Positions 37,204 to 45,999 of a DNA stretch of 64,000 bases are shown here, one piece after another (the first letter of the stretch is position 1; every line of letters starts with the position of its first letter). The position numbers and the translations under genes are program-made. The DNA comes from Nesterenkonia ebinurensis (lineage in GTDB: Bacteria > Actinomycetota > Actinomycetes > Actinomycetales > Micrococcaceae), in contig NZ_VWNF01000011.1 of the NCBI RefSeq assembly GCF_008711175.1, forward strand, positions 1 to 64,000, in the 5' to 3' direction. The notes beneath the pieces are model-generated. The model saw nothing but the letters and a program-made list of their open reading frames with translations. It had not been told where the DNA came from and made no database searches.

Positions 37204-37761
37204 TCAGACCTCGAGGAGCTCGGCTTCCTTACGTTTGGCCATCTCGTCGATGCGCTCGGTGTACTGCTTGGTGAGCCCGTCCAGCTCCTTGAGCGCGCGG
37301 TCGCCGTCGTCCTCGCCGATCTCGCCGTCCTTGACGGCCTTGTCGATGGCTTCCTTGGCCTTGCGACGGGCGTTGCGCACCGAGACTTTGTGGTCCTCAG
37401 CCTTGGACTTGACCAGCTTGACGTACTCCTTGCGACGCTCCTCGGTGAGCTCCGGCATGGTGATGCGGATCTGCTTGCCGTCGTTGGAGGGGTTGGCGCC
37501 GATCTCGGAGTCGGAGAGGGCCTTCTCGATCTCGCGCATCGCACCCACATCGTAGGGGGTGATCAGGATGGTGCGGGCGTCCGGGGTGGTGAAGGAGGCC
37601 AGCTGCTGCAGCGGGGTGGGCGCGCCGTAGTAGTCCACCAGCACCTTGGAGTACAGGGCAGGGTTGGCGCGGCCGGTGCGCACAGTGCCGAAGTCCTCGG
37701 ATGTGGCATCCACGGCGCGCTGCATCAGTTCCTCGGCTTCGAGCAGGGTCTCATCAGTCAC
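37204..37761 (-). CDS. frr: Ribosome recycling factor
   Basis: The 185-residue product shows the RRF pattern: DFGTVRTGRANPALYSKVLVDYYG, PLQQLASFTTPDARTILITPYD, LSDSEIGANPSNDGKQIRI and the helical C-terminus. It splits post-termination ribosomes with EF-G. The start is GTG at 37761 with AAGGAG six bases upstream. About 170 bp separate it from pyrH and hold no gene. Confidence 0.96.
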   Translation of the reverse strand: MTDETLLEAEELMQRAVDATSEDFGTVRTGRANPALYSKVLVDYYGAPTPLQQLASFTTPDARTILITPYDVGAMREIEKALSDSEIGANPSNDGKQIRITMPELTEERRKEYVKLVKSKAEDHKVSVRNARRKAKEAIDKAVKDGEIGEDDGDRALKELDGLTKQYTERIDEMAKRKEAELLEV

Positions 37762-37932
37762 AGGTGTCTCCTTGGTCGGAAGGGCGTTGCGTCACAGTCT
37801 ATCGGGCAGGAAGGGTACGACGAGGTGGGCAGGACAAGGTGCCGTAAGGCGGGGTCGTGATGAGGATCCCGATGTCAGGTGGGCCTCTGGCATCCGGGGT
37901 CCCCGGAAACGCGGAGCGTTTGCGGGACCATG

Positions 37933-38664
37933 TCAGGGCGTGACCAATGTGCCGATATCTTCGCCGAGCAGCGCCTGGGTGACGTTGCCGTCTCCTTCCA
38001 TGCCGAAGACCCGCATATTCAGCCCGTTGTCATTGCACATGGTCATGGCGGTCTGGTCCATCACCCGGATATTACGATGCAGGGCCTCGGTGTAGGTCAG
38101 ATGGTCCAGCTTCTCGGCGGTGGAGTCTTTGCGGGGGTCGGCGGTGTAGACCCCATCCACCCCGGATTTGCCCATCAGTACCATCTGGGCGCCGACCTCC
38201 AGTGCGCGCTGGGCGCAGACGGTGTCAGTGGAGAAGTAAGGCATCCCGGCGCCGGCGCCGAAAATCACCACTCGCCCCTTCTCCATATGCCGGATGGCGC
38301 GCAGCGGGATATAGGGCTCAGCGACTTGGGCCATGCCGATGGCGGTCTGCACCCGGGTGGGCTGGCCGGCCTGCTCCAGGAAATCCTGCAGGGCCAGGGC
38401 GTTCATCACAGTGCCCAGCATGCCGATGTAGTCGGCCCGGGCCCGGTACATACCGGCTGCGGAGAGTTCGGCCCCGCGGAAGAAGTTGCCGCCGCCGACT
38501 ACTACTGCGACTTCGACCTGGTCCCGGACTGCGGCGATCTGTTCAGCGATGCCGCGTACGGTGGCAGGGTCCACGCCGACGGCGCCGCCGCCGAAGACTT
38601 CTCCGGAGAGTTTGAGCAGTACACGGCGGCGAATGGAGGCGCCGGGCGCGATGGATTCAGGCAT
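37933..38664 (-). CDS. pyrH: UMP kinase
   Basis: The 243-residue amino-acid-kinase-family enzyme phosphorylates UMP. Seen: [70 protein letters not shown], and [23 protein letters not shown]. The ATG at 38664 has GGAG at 8-base spacing; a GTG at 38673 would add three residues. It lies downstream of tsf, separated by a strong terminator, so it has its own promoter or relies on readthrough. Confidence 0.96.
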   Translation of the reverse strand: MPESIAPGASIRRRVLLKLSGEVFGGGAVGVDPATVRGIAEQIAAVRDQVEVAVVVGGGNFFRGAELSAAGMYRARADYIGMLGTVMNALALQDFLEQAGQPTRVQTAIGMAQVAEPYIPLRAIRHMEKGRVVIFGAGAGMPYFSTDTVCAQRALEVGAQMVLMGKSGVDGVYTADPRKDSTAEKLDHLTYTEALHRNIRVMDQTAMTMCNDNGLNMRVFGMEGDGNVTQALLGEDIGTLVTP

Positions 38665-38690
38665 TGATTTCACTCCAGTTCAGGCACAAG

Positions 38691-38730
38691 AAAAGGGGGT
38701 GACCACCGTTGAGATGGTCACCCCCTTTTC
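38691..38730 (-). terminator. Intrinsic terminator after tsf
   Basis: AAAAGGGGGTGACCA (38691-38705) pairs with TGGTCACCCCCTTTT (38715-38729), a 15-bp stem with a 9-base loop. On the minus strand the stem ends in TTTTCTTG. It lies 40 bp after the tsf stop and can work in both directions. Confidence 0.9.
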
Positions 38731-38772
38731 GCTAGGTTCAGACGTTCTGCGTCAGTCTAGCCTGTGTGGGGC

Positions 38773-39615
38773 TCAGTTTCCTACGCGGAACCGGGCGAAG
38801 GCCACAGCCTGGGTGCCTGCGGCCTGCAGCACCTTGGCCACGGACTGCTTGGGATCCTTGGCAAAGGGCTGGTCCACCAGCACATGCTCCTTGAAGTAGG
38901 CGTTGGTGCGGCCTTCTACGATCTTGGGGATCGCCCGCTCAGGCTTGTTCTCAGCCTTGGCGGTCTCCTCGGCGATTCGGCGCTCGTTCTCCACAGTCTC
39001 GGCCGGAACCTCGTCCCGGGTGAGGTAGGTGGGAACGATGGCGGCAGCGTGCACGGCCACATCATGGGCGGCGGTCTTGGCGTCCTCAGTGTCTGCGTCC
39101 ACAGCCACCAGCACACCGACCTGAGCCGGGAGGTCCTTGGAGGTCTTGTGCAGGTAGGCGTCCACATAGGCACCGGTGACCTTGGCCAGGCGGCGGACCA
39201 CGATCTTCTCGCCGAGGATCGCACCACCTTCCTCGGTCACGAAGTCACTGACCTTGCGGCCCTCAACCTCAGCCTCCAGCAGGGCCTCCACGGTGTCCAG
39301 CTGGTTGGCCACAGCGGTCTGGAGGACCTTCTCGGCCAGGGAGACAAACTTGTCTGACTTGGCCACGAAGTCGGTCTCTGCGTTGATCTCCAGCAGGTAG
39401 CCGGCGGTGCCGTCAACAACCTCGGCCAGCACAATGCCCTCGGCTGCGGAGCGGCCTTCGCGCTTGGCTGCGCCCTTCAGGCCCTTGATGCGGATGGCCT
39501 CAATGGCCTTCTCGACGTCGCCGTCGGCCTCGTCGAGCGCCTTCTTCACATCCATCATGCCGGCGCCGGTCTTCTCACGCAGGGCCTTGATGTCGGCAGC
39601 GGTGTAGTTCGCCAT
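38773..39615 (-). CDS. tsf: Translation elongation factor Ts
   Basis: The 280-residue nucleotide-exchange factor for EF-Tu begins MANYTAADIKALREKTGAGM and has MDVKKALDEADGDVEKAI, the signature INAETDFVAKSDKFVSLAEKV, and the coiled dimerisation region. It follows rpsB by 45 bp on the same strand, the universal rpsB-tsf order. Confidence 0.97.
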   Translation of the reverse strand: MANYTAADIKALREKTGAGMMDVKKALDEADGDVEKAIEAIRIKGLKGAAKREGRSAAEGIVLAEVVDGTAGYLLEINAETDFVAKSDKFVSLAEKVLQTAVANQLDTVEALLEAEVEGRKVSDFVTEEGGAILGEKIVVRRLAKVTGAYVDAYLHKTSKDLPAQVGVLVAVDADTEDAKTAAHDVAVHAAAIVPTYLTRDEVPAETVENERRIAEETAKAENKPERAIPKIVEGRTNAYFKEHVLVDQPFAKDPKQSVAKVLQAAGTQAVAFARFRVGN

Positions 39616-39660
39616 AAGTTTTCTACGGTCCTTTCGTTGAAGGATCAGTCAGGTGGTCGA

Positions 39661-40605
39661 TTAAGCTTCGGTCTTCTCAGCAGCCTCAGCGGCATCAGCG
39701 TTGACGGGAACCTCCGCCTCGCCGGTCTCGGCCTCAGCGGCGGCGTCCTCATCGGTGGTCGGCGAGGCCTGGGCGGGCTCCTCGGCTTCAGCGGGCGCGG
39801 TCTGCTCAGCGGCGGCTTCAGCGGACTTCTGCTCAGCGGCGTGCTGCTCCAGCAGCTCGCGCTCCCACTCGGCCATCGGCTCAGCGGCTGCGCCGGAGCC
39901 GCCTGAACGGCGCTCTTCGCGGGCAATCAGGCCGTCTGCCACGGCGTCGGCAACTACCCGGGTGAGCAGATCCACAGACCGGATGGCGTCGTCGTTGCCC
40001 GGGATCGGGTAATCGACCTCATCGGGGTCGCAGTTGGTGTCCAGGATGCCGATCACCGGAATGCCGAGCTTCTTGGCCTCATCCACGGCCAGGTGCTCCT
40101 TATTGGTGTCCACCACCCAGATCGCGGAGGGGGTGCGGCTCATATTGCGGATGCCGCCGAGGTTGGCCTGCAGCTTCTCCAGCTCGCGCTGCAGCAGCAA
40201 CAGCTCCTTCTTGGTGTGGCCGGAGCCGGCGACGTCCTCGTAGTCGATCTCTTCCAGCTCTTTCATACGCTGCACGCGCTTGGAGACGGTCTGGAAGTTG
40301 GTGAGCATGCCGCCGAGCCAGCGGTGGTTGATGTAGGGCTGGCCCACACGGGTGGCCTGCTCCTGGATGGCTTCCTGGGCCTGCTTCTTGGTGCCGACGA
40401 AGAGGACGGAGCCGCCGTGGGCCACAGTCTGCTTGATGAACTCGTAGGCGCGGTCGATGTAGGTCAGCGACTGCTGGAGGTCCACAATGTAGATGCCATT
40501 GCGCTCGGTGAAGATGTAGCGCTTCATCTTGGGGTTCCAGCGGCGGGTCTGGTGGCCGAAGTGCACACCGGAATCGAGCAGCTGGCGCATAGTGACGACA
40601 GGCAT
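39661..40605 (-). CDS. rpsB: 30S ribosomal protein S2
   Basis: The 314-residue product begins [20 protein letters not shown] and has the S2 signatures [34 protein letters not shown] and [22 protein letters not shown]. The last 85 residues are an Ala/Glu-rich tail, longer than in E. coli but common in actinobacteria. The ATG at 40605 has AAAGGA seven bases upstream. GNDDAIRS carries the ACGACGACGCC 11-mer. A long leader with hairpins lies upstream. Confidence 0.97.
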   Translation of the reverse strand: MPVVTMRQLLDSGVHFGHQTRRWNPKMKRYIFTERNGIYIVDLQQSLTYIDRAYEFIKQTVAHGGSVLFVGTKKQAQEAIQEQATRVGQPYINHRWLGGMLTNFQTVSKRVQRMKELEEIDYEDVAGSGHTKKELLLLQRELEKLQANLGGIRNMSRTPSAIWVVDTNKEHLAVDEAKKLGIPVIGILDTNCDPDEVDYPIPGNDDAIRSVDLLTRVVADAVADGLIAREERRSGGSGAAAEPMAEWERELLEQHAAEQKSAEAAAEQTAPAEAEEPAQASPTTDEDAAAEAETGEAEVPVNADAAEAAEKTEA

Positions 40606-41079
40606 TGTCAGTCCTTTCGGTGCCGGGCTTTTGAACGTGGGCGCACCACGCAGCTCCGGCTTGTTGTTTATCGGTTGCCGTTCGGAAGTCGCCTCCAGGA
40701 TTTCCTCCGGTAACCCGGAGCCTCGAAGTGACTTCCTCTACTTATTCCCGGACTGCTCCGGGCACCCGGTTCTCCCGGGCTCCTAGCGTGGGGTGAGGCT
40801 GGCGCCTGACACTCCCGGACACACAAAACGCTCCTGGTCAGGAGCGGATTGGATGGACCGAAGGGAGCGCCCTCATCTGCAAGCAGCTGAGCATTCCACG
40901 CGCGTAGTCAGCTGTTGAAGCGGGCACCGCAAAGTGCACGCAGTCAAGCTGCTGGTGTTCAGTCTAGCGTGTGGGCAGAGTTTTCCCCAACTCTGCTTCT
41001 GCCTGTACGACACACCGGGTACTCCACAGGTCACCGGGGAGCTGCGCCGTCGGGGAGCCCAAGCACTGAGTCTGGTGCC
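40606..41079. promoter_or_regulatory. Divergent region between rpsB and the M23 peptidase, with an rpsB leader
   Basis: No gene is evident in these 474 bp. On the minus strand, GC-rich hairpins such as CCCGGA-CTG-CTCCGGG (near 40748-40763) and a terminator-like stem at 40829-40846 could lie in a long rpsB mRNA leader, where S2 autoregulation occurs in other bacteria. On the plus strand it holds the promoter of the M23 gene. Promoter positions could not be fixed by eye. Confidence 0.45.
40825..40846 (-). terminator. Terminator-like hairpin about 220 bp upstream of rpsB
   Basis: On the minus strand CGCTCCTG-ACCAGGAGCG forms a stem directly followed by TTTTGTGTG, the layout of an intrinsic terminator. 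No minus-strand gene ends before it within 500 bp, so it may be an attenuator in the rpsB-tsf leader. Confidence 0.5.
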
Positions 41080-41790
41080 ATGCCCGCACAGACTACGACG
41101 CCGCCCTGCACCCGTGAGTCAGCGCATCGACACGGTTCCCTGGGTGCTTCAGACACTTCCGACACTCTGGGGAATGCTGTCCCGCTGCTGCCGCGGGGCC
41201 GACCATTGTTCTGGTGGCCACGCCCCCTCCAGTGGCTGGGTGTTCTGCTGCTGGCGCTTGCTGTGCTGGGCGCCCCACCCGCCAACGCCGCGCACCCGCA
41301 GTGGCTGCCCCCGGTGGGCGGTGAAGCACTGCGCGGATTCGAAGCCCCAGAAGCACCTTGGGCGTCCGGGCATCGTGGATTAGATCTGAGCGTTCCGGCT
41401 GGTGGTGAGATCCGCTCCCCGGCTGACGGGGTGGTGAGCTTCTCCGGCGTCGTGGTCAACCGCGAAGTGCTCAGCATCAACCACGGCGCCGGCTACGTCA
41501 GCTCCTTCGAGCCGGTGGAGTCAGACCTTGAGGCCGGTGACGCAGTGAGTGCGGGCGACGTCGTCGCTGTTCTGTCCACCTACGACGACGGCAGCAGTCA
41601 CTGCACGGGCGAAAACGGCCCGGCCCAGCCATGCCTCCACTGGGGCGTGCGCCTGCACGGTGACTACATCAACCCCCTGCTGCTGACCGGCGACTTCCAG
41701 CCCTCCGTCCTGCTGCCCCTAAGCTCAGAGGGAACGCTGTCTCACCCAGGCCGTCCGCAAGAAATACCGCGACCGGGTCTGAAACTGTGA
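41080..41790 (+). CDS. Secreted M23-family (LytM-type) peptidase
   Basis: The product (236 residues from the ATG at 41080) has a signal peptide or membrane anchor (WLGVLLLALAVLGAPPANAA, about residues 50-70) and one M23 domain: HRGLDLSVPAGGEIRSPADG carries the first zinc ligands (H, D), and HWGVRLHGDYINPLL the last. The middle reads SFEPVESDLEAGDAVSAGDVVAVLSTYDDG; the usual GHL motif of this segment appears degenerate, so activity is uncertain. The open frame starts at 40915, but the ATG at 41080 is more plausible; there is no clear ribosome-binding site. A decayed fragment of a similar gene lies at 44804-44855. Confidence 0.83.
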   Translation: MPAQTTTPPCTRESAHRHGSLGASDTSDTLGNAVPLLPRGRPLFWWPRPLQWLGVLLLALAVLGAPPANAAHPQWLPPVGGEALRGFEAPEAPWASGHRGLDLSVPAGGEIRSPADGVVSFSGVVVNREVLSINHGAGYVSSFEPVESDLEAGDAVSAGDVVAVLSTYDDGSSHCTGENGPAQPCLHWGVRLHGDYINPLLLTGDFQPSVLLPLSSEGTLSHPGRPQEIPRPGLKL

Positions 41791-41900
41791 GACAGCTATA
41801 TCGGGTGTTCCCAGAGGGTGACTTCAAGGAGGCCCTCAACCTGCATCTGGCCCTGGCGCTGGAACCCTAAACAGGAGGGACCTCTCCTGGCCGCCACTGA

Positions 41901-42029
41901 TCAATGCCCGGGGGAAGCCAACCAATCTTCCCATTGACGCCGCAGCGACCAGAGCGCATGGACCTCGTATTGCATGACAGACACCGGCTCAATCACGTCT
42001 GCTCCCTCGATCGGCCATATCAGCGAGGT
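41901..42029 (-). pseudogene. Remnant of an unrecognised gene
   Basis: The minus strand has a 43-codon open stretch ending at a TGA (41903-41901). It reads IEPVSVMQYEVHALWSLRRQ, then WEDWLASPGH, which looks protein-like (Trp-rich, amphipathic) but lacks a clear start or ribosome-binding site. It lies in the 295-bp space between the M23 gene and the nucleotidyltransferase gene. It could be the C-terminal remnant of a deleted gene or a small protein from an internal GTG/ATG. I do not recognise it. A short frame starting GTGAGACAGC at the M23 stop (27 codons) is also present. Confidence 0.35.
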
Positions 42030-42085
42030 TCAGCAAGCAGGGTATCCACTACACTCAGCGACTTCCTGAATATCTGAATATGAGG

Positions 42086-42919
42086 TCATCTGGACCGCCC
42101 CTTCAGCACAGACTCGATTTTCGACGTGTCAACCTCCGGCAGGTCGGATGCGACGAGCTGCACTGTCTGAGTGAGCAGCGTGTGCAATTCCGGTGCGCTG
42201 TGAACTGGACCGAGCGTCAAAGCGTAGAAGAACCGTTCACTGAAGTCGTTAGGGGCCAGAGCGAATCGACTCGCCAGATGTCGCGACCATTTGAACGAGG
42301 GATGTTCAATGTAGATCCTGTTGACAGCGCACAGCGTGCCGAGCAGCACCTCTGTGACCTCTGAGCACGCCCGCTGCAACATGGCTAGGTCTTCTCGCTG
42401 GACCAACGCCGGCCAGATCCGCCATCGACTCAGCCGTGACGGAGCCAGGAAACTGTCGGCAGTGGCCACCGCCAGGTTGTCCGGATACGCCGCAGCGGTC
42501 CGCCACTGGGCCACCAATTCTTTCCCGTGCAACGGCTTACCCCCGTGAATCGCTGACATCCTCATCTGACGCAGAAGATAGAGATCGTCCGGTGCGGCCA
42601 GTGACGTGGTCCAGCGGCCAATCTCAGCCGTGGTAAACCCACTCACGGTCACATCCACTCCACGGACTCGAACATCCTCGGACCACTCCGCGTCATCAGC
42701 GTCATAGGGCCACAGAGTTGTCACTTCACCGCCCAGTGCTAACGCCGGGGTCCGTCGCTGATCGTCAGAGGGAGGCGTGGTCCAGTAGACATCAAGCTCC
42801 ACGTCGGAGAACTCATCGCCGCGACCGCGGCCGAGCGATCCCGCCAGCATCACCGCGGAGACGTTGCCGGTGGCTACGTACTGGTCCGCCAGCTGCTGCG
42901 TCACTTCAGGTTGATCCAC
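42086..42919 (-). CDS. Nucleotidyltransferase-domain protein (DUF4037-like)
   Basis: The 277-residue product has a pol-beta-type nucleotidyltransferase motif at the N-terminus: VMLAGSLGRGRGDEFSDVELDVYW, i.e. GS followed by the D-x-D/E metal-binding pair (here E-L-D). The remainder is helical (WRIWPALVQREDLAMLQRAC, FSERFFYALTLGP) and resembles DUF4037 or aminoglycoside-adenylyltransferase-like proteins. The start is GTG at 42919. Substrates of such stand-alone proteins are usually unknown; a drug-modifying role is possible but not shown. It stands alone in the accessory segment. Confidence 0.78.
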   Translation of the reverse strand: MDQPEVTQQLADQYVATGNVSAVMLAGSLGRGRGDEFSDVELDVYWTTPPSDDQRRTPALALGGEVTTLWPYDADDAEWSEDVRVRGVDVTVSGFTTAEIGRWTTSLAAPDDLYLLRQMRMSAIHGGKPLHGKELVAQWRTAAAYPDNLAVATADSFLAPSRLSRWRIWPALVQREDLAMLQRACSEVTEVLLGTLCAVNRIYIEHPSFKWSRHLASRFALAPNDFSERFFYALTLGPVHSAPELHTLLTQTVQLVASDLPEVDTSKIESVLKGRSR

Positions 42920-43015
42920 CCAACGACCCTATCTGCCTGACCCCCACCCGTGATGCCTCAGCGTCAAGTCCCCGGCAAATAACCCCCTCGACCCCCACGC
43001 CAGCCTGCAGATAGC

Positions 43016-43477
43016 ATGAATGCCATGTCCCACACAGCGTCCGAGATTCCTTTCCGACCCACCGGCGACGACTTCCCGGGCTGGTCGATGCCCCCATCCG
43101 TTCCGCCAGGCATGCGGCTTGAGCTTTCACGTGCGAAGCTGCTGGAAGCTCAGGAGTCACGCTTCGAGGACTGGATGGCGATGCTGCATGAACGTTACGA
43201 CGAATGCGTCGCTACCCTCACACAGGAAAAGATGGCTCTGGAAGCAACTTTCCTGCATCAGGAAGCCGACGGATCATGGTGGATGTACCACCTCTCACTG
43301 ATGGCAGAGGACTCCCCGGGTCTTGTGCTCAACAACGATCTCGACCGCGCCCACCACGAGTTCGCCACTCAGACTAAACACCGCGGCTGGGAAGAGCTGC
43401 AGCCACGATTCCTGCTGTGCCCTCCAAGCGTGCGAGCAGCACTGGAACAAGCTGCCTTCTCATCGAAGGACTCCTAG
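43016..43477 (+). CDS. DUF6176-like family protein
   Basis: The 153-residue product has a compact core, LELSRAKLLEAQESRFEDWMAMLHERYDECVATLTQEKMALEATFLH, then DGSWWMYHLSLMAED and HHEFATQTKHRGWEELQPRFLLCP. This matches my recollection of the DUF6176 family of small uncharacterised proteins. Starts at 43016 and 43025 are both possible and neither has a good ribosome-binding site. It has no signal peptide. The function is unknown. Confidence 0.7.
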   Translation: MNAMSHTASEIPFRPTGDDFPGWSMPPSVPPGMRLELSRAKLLEAQESRFEDWMAMLHERYDECVATLTQEKMALEATFLHQEADGSWWMYHLSLMAEDSPGLVLNNDLDRAHHEFATQTKHRGWEELQPRFLLCPPSVRAALEQAAFSSKDS

Positions 43478-43565
43478 CGGATAGCTTCGTACTGCGGGAA
43501 ATAGTGATGCCCCGGGGGCTGAGCCGCTGCGCGTCCGGACACCGTCGGCCTAAAGAAAAACCACT

Positions 43566-43697
43566 CTAGACCCCAGTCCCTACGCCAACGTTGGTACGGG
43601 TATCGAGAACGTGGTGGGCTTCAAGCCGCAGGGGGCGCTCGCTGTTGATGCCATACATGATGGCAATTGCCCGTCCGATAGGGTTGCGTCGTGACAT
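43566..43697 (-). CDS. Possible 43-residue protein or gene remnant
   Basis: A minus-strand ATG at 43697 with GGCAGG just upstream opens MSRRNPIGRAIAIMYGINSE and continues RPLRLEAHHVLDTRTNVGVGTGV to a TAG at 43566. It overlaps the first 7 bp of the tandem-GNAT gene on the other strand. The composition is protein-like, but I recognise no family; it may be the tail of a lost gene. It is in the 213-bp gap after the DUF6176-like gene. Confidence 0.25.
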   Translation of the reverse strand: MSRRNPIGRAIAIMYGINSERPLRLEAHHVLDTRTNVGVGTGV

Positions 43698-44800
43698 CCT
43701 GCCGCATCATCCCCATCGATATTCCGACGAGGGCGGAAGATCCGGTCCCAGCGTGGCTGGTGGCCTGGCAGCACCTGGAATCTGAGCATCATCTGGAGGT
43801 GCTCGGCCATAAGGATATGGTGTCCGAGGCCGAACGCATCTGGCCTGCCACTGTGGACCAGACTGACACCCGCAAGTATGTGCTGGCAGCGGTGCCGGCC
43901 GATACAACCGAGAACGTGCCCGCCGAGCCCAGCGAGTACCTGGGTATGGCGCGCATCGGACTGCCGATCTCTGATAATCAGCACCTGGCTGAGACCGACG
44001 TGCTGGTGGCCGGAGAGCAGCGCGGCCAGGGCATCGGTTCCGCCCTGTGGCGAGCCGTGGAGGAGATCGTCCGGGAGGCAGGTCGATCGACGGTGATCAG
44101 CTATTCAATGCATCTGGCCGCCGACAACGACGCCGAGACACTTAGCCCAGCAGGGGGCTCCGGTGCGATCGGCGCTGATGATGTCACCGGGTTTCTCACC
44201 GCCCGAGGATTCCTGCTGGAGCAGGTGGAACAGCACTCCACACTGTTACTGCCTGCCGATGTGAGCCGCACCGCCGCCTGGGTCGCAGAGGCAGAGCAGA
44301 AGGCCGGGGTTGATTACCGGCTGATCCAGTGGACCAACTGGACCCCGGATGAGCACCTGGAAACTATGGCCGGTCTACGGCGCCGAATGAGCGTTGATGT
44401 GCCCACTGGCGAGTTGGATATCCAGGAGGAACACTGGGACGCCAACCGCGTCCGGCGCTTTGACCAGCGGCTGCGGGACAGTCAGCACGACTACGCACTG
44501 ACCGCAGTGGAGCACATCCCCAGCGGAGAACTGGTCGCTTTCACCGAGATCAGAGCCTCACAAGGCCGGGCAGGCGCTTACCAGGATGCCACCCTGGTGC
44601 ACGGTGAGCACCGTGGCAAACGGCTGGGCCTCTGGGTCAAGGCGGCCAACCTGGACCTGCTGGCCCGCGAACTTCCCTACGTGGATCGCATTCATACGTG
44701 GAACGCGGATGAGAACGCACACATGCTGGACATCAACCGTCGCATTGGGTTCCAACTGGCCAGCCTGGAAGGCGCATGGCAACTGCGGATTCTGCAGTAG
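43691..44800 (+). CDS. Tandem-domain GNAT acetyltransferase
   Basis: The 369-residue product has two GNAT domains like mycothiol synthase-type proteins. The first (about residues 1-190) carries TDVLVAGEQRGQGIGSALWRAVEE. The second (about 200-369) carries DATLVHGEHRGKRLGLWVKAANL and ends with HTWNADENAHMLDINRRIGFQ. The start is a GTG at 43691 (VTSCRIIPIDIP). It is longer than MshD and lacks close resemblance in the N-terminal part, so the substrate is unknown. Directly after its stop lies a fragment of an M23 peptidase gene. Confidence 0.84.
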   Translation: MTSCRIIPIDIPTRAEDPVPAWLVAWQHLESEHHLEVLGHKDMVSEAERIWPATVDQTDTRKYVLAAVPADTTENVPAEPSEYLGMARIGLPISDNQHLAETDVLVAGEQRGQGIGSALWRAVEEIVREAGRSTVISYSMHLAADNDAETLSPAGGSGAIGADDVTGFLTARGFLLEQVEQHSTLLLPADVSRTAAWVAEAEQKAGVDYRLIQWTNWTPDEHLETMAGLRRRMSVDVPTGELDIQEEHWDANRVRRFDQRLRDSQHDYALTAVEHIPSGELVAFTEIRASQGRAGAYQDATLVHGEHRGKRLGLWVKAANLDLLARELPYVDRIHTWNADENAHMLDINRRIGFQLASLEGAWQLRILQ

Positions 44801-44803
44801 GGA

Positions 44804-44855
44804 GTTCCGGCGAGGTCATCGCCGTCCTGTCCACCTACGGCGAAGGCTCCGTTCA
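44804..44855 (+). pseudogene. Fragment of a second M23 peptidase gene
   Basis: The 52 bp starting 4 bp after the tandem-GNAT stop align without gaps to 41549-41600 in the M23 gene at roughly 40 of 52 positions (both contain CTGTCCACCTACG). The encoded peptides are GEVIAVLSTYGEGSV here and GDVVAVLSTYDDGSS in the intact gene. The match ends where the peptidase E gene ends on the other strand. Divergence shows this is not a very recent duplication. Confidence 0.65.
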
Positions 44856-45437
44856 AAAGCCCAGCAGCAAGTCCTCTCCGTCCTTCAGCTCGACAAACTC
44901 CAAACCCTCGGCTCGCAAGCAGCTAGCTGCTGCTTCAGCATCCTGCTCCCCCGCATGCGGGATTACCCGGGTGCCTATCAGGTTGAGGGAGTCAGCGGAG
45001 ATCCCTGCGTGATATCCCTCCGGCAGAGTGGCTGGGTCGTCCATAAGCTCAATTCCTCGCAGATCCACGGAAGCCAGACAGGCACCAGCGGAGTAGCCGG
45101 CGTAAGTGAGCTGTGCACTCTCAGTAAGCGCCTTGCCCAGGCCCGCAGCTGTGGCGGCCCGGGCAAGAACGAACGCATTTCCGCCGACCACCCAGAGCAG
45201 ATCAGCCTCCTCGAGCCTGGCCTCCAGCTGCCCGGCTTCACAGTGCCAGTACTCCCGCAGGTCCAGCTCCTGACAGCTGTACCCCAGTGCGCCCAGGTCC
45301 CCGCTCTCCCGCTCCCAGTTGCGCAGCCTGTGAGGAAACTCATCCAGGGCGTTCATGACGATCAGCGCCTGGCCGCCCGCGCCCCGCAATACATGGGAAC
45401 GATGACCCAGCCGGTACGAGCTGAGGTAGATCCGCAT
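44853..45437 (-). CDS. Peptidase E / S51-family serine peptidase
   Basis: The 194-residue product begins MRIYLSSYRLG and has LLWVVGGNAFVLARA and YAGYSAGACLA, whose Ser is the S51 nucleophile, followed by DSLNLIGTRVIPHAG. S51 enzymes such as PepE cleave Asp-X dipeptides or process cyanophycin products; which applies here is not known. It is slightly shorter than the 220-residue norm. It stands alone in the accessory segment and overlaps the M23 fragment by 3 bp. Confidence 0.85.
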   Translation of the reverse strand: MRIYLSSYRLGHRSHVLRGAGGQALIVMNALDEFPHRLRNWERESGDLGALGYSCQELDLREYWHCEAGQLEARLEEADLLWVVGGNAFVLARAATAAGLGKALTESAQLTYAGYSAGACLASVDLRGIELMDDPATLPEGYHAGISADSLNLIGTRVIPHAGEQDAEAAASCLRAEGLEFVELKDGEDLLLGF

Positions 45438-45456
45438 AAGATCACAGTACTCAGTA

Positions 45457-45633
45457 TCAGCCCCGAGCAGGGCAGGGGGTCACTGTGACGCCGTCCTGCC
45501 TGCGATAGGCGTACTTTCCGGTTGTCAGGACGAAAAGGTCGGTGATGTCATCTTCGAGCTGCTCTTTCAGCCACAGCAGATGCTTGACAATAAGTTGGAC
45601 CTCGATGCCGAAGATCTGACCATCACACCCCAT
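45457..45633 (-). CDS. Small hypothetical protein (58 residues)
   Basis: A minus-strand frame from an ATG at 45633 to a TGA at 45459 encodes MGCDGQIFGIEVQLIVKHLL, then WLKEQLEDDITDLFVLTTGK and YAYRRQDGVTVTPCPARG. The composition is amphipathic and protein-like, better than the overlapping longer frame at 45567-45782. No clear ribosome-binding site precedes it, so it could also be the 3' part of a decayed gene. I do not recognise it. Confidence 0.42.
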   Translation of the reverse strand: MGCDGQIFGIEVQLIVKHLLWLKEQLEDDITDLFVLTTGKYAYRRQDGVTVTPCPARG

Positions 45634-45999
45634 CGCGGCACCCAGCGCCCACCATGAGGATACTGTCGGGATCTAGGTCGAACCTGGGCGGGCGAGTTCC
45701 CGATGATCGGGGTGAGCAGCAATAGGTGCTCGTGCTCTACATAGTACGACCTCGCCCAGTCCATCGAGGATAGTGTGAGCATGGCTGAGTAGCCGACGAA
45801 GTACTGGGCAAGGCCATCGCTTGGGTTAGTCCGCCACCTTAGAACGCCCTAGATGCTCACATGCGTTCCGGATGTTGTCACCGGTGTTCGAAGTACGTCC
45901 ACCAGGGTTCCAGACGACGCAGGATGTTCCGATTGGTTCCACTTCCGGCCGCCAAATAGTTGTTATCTGAACCTGCGAGCCCTTCGCGGATCCGGGTCA
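45634..45999. other. Non-coding or fully decayed stretch
   Basis: No convincing gene is seen. Short minus-strand frames with protein-like pieces occur (NPSDGLAQYFVGYSAML near 45790; RRLEPWWTYFEHR near 45890), suggesting remnants of lost genes, but none has a start, a ribosome-binding site and length together. Confidence 0.4.

Noticed and set aside
40915-41079. Upstream extension of the M23 peptidase to 40915
   Set aside because: The extra 55 residues lie before the signal peptide, overlap the presumed promoter region and look non-coding.
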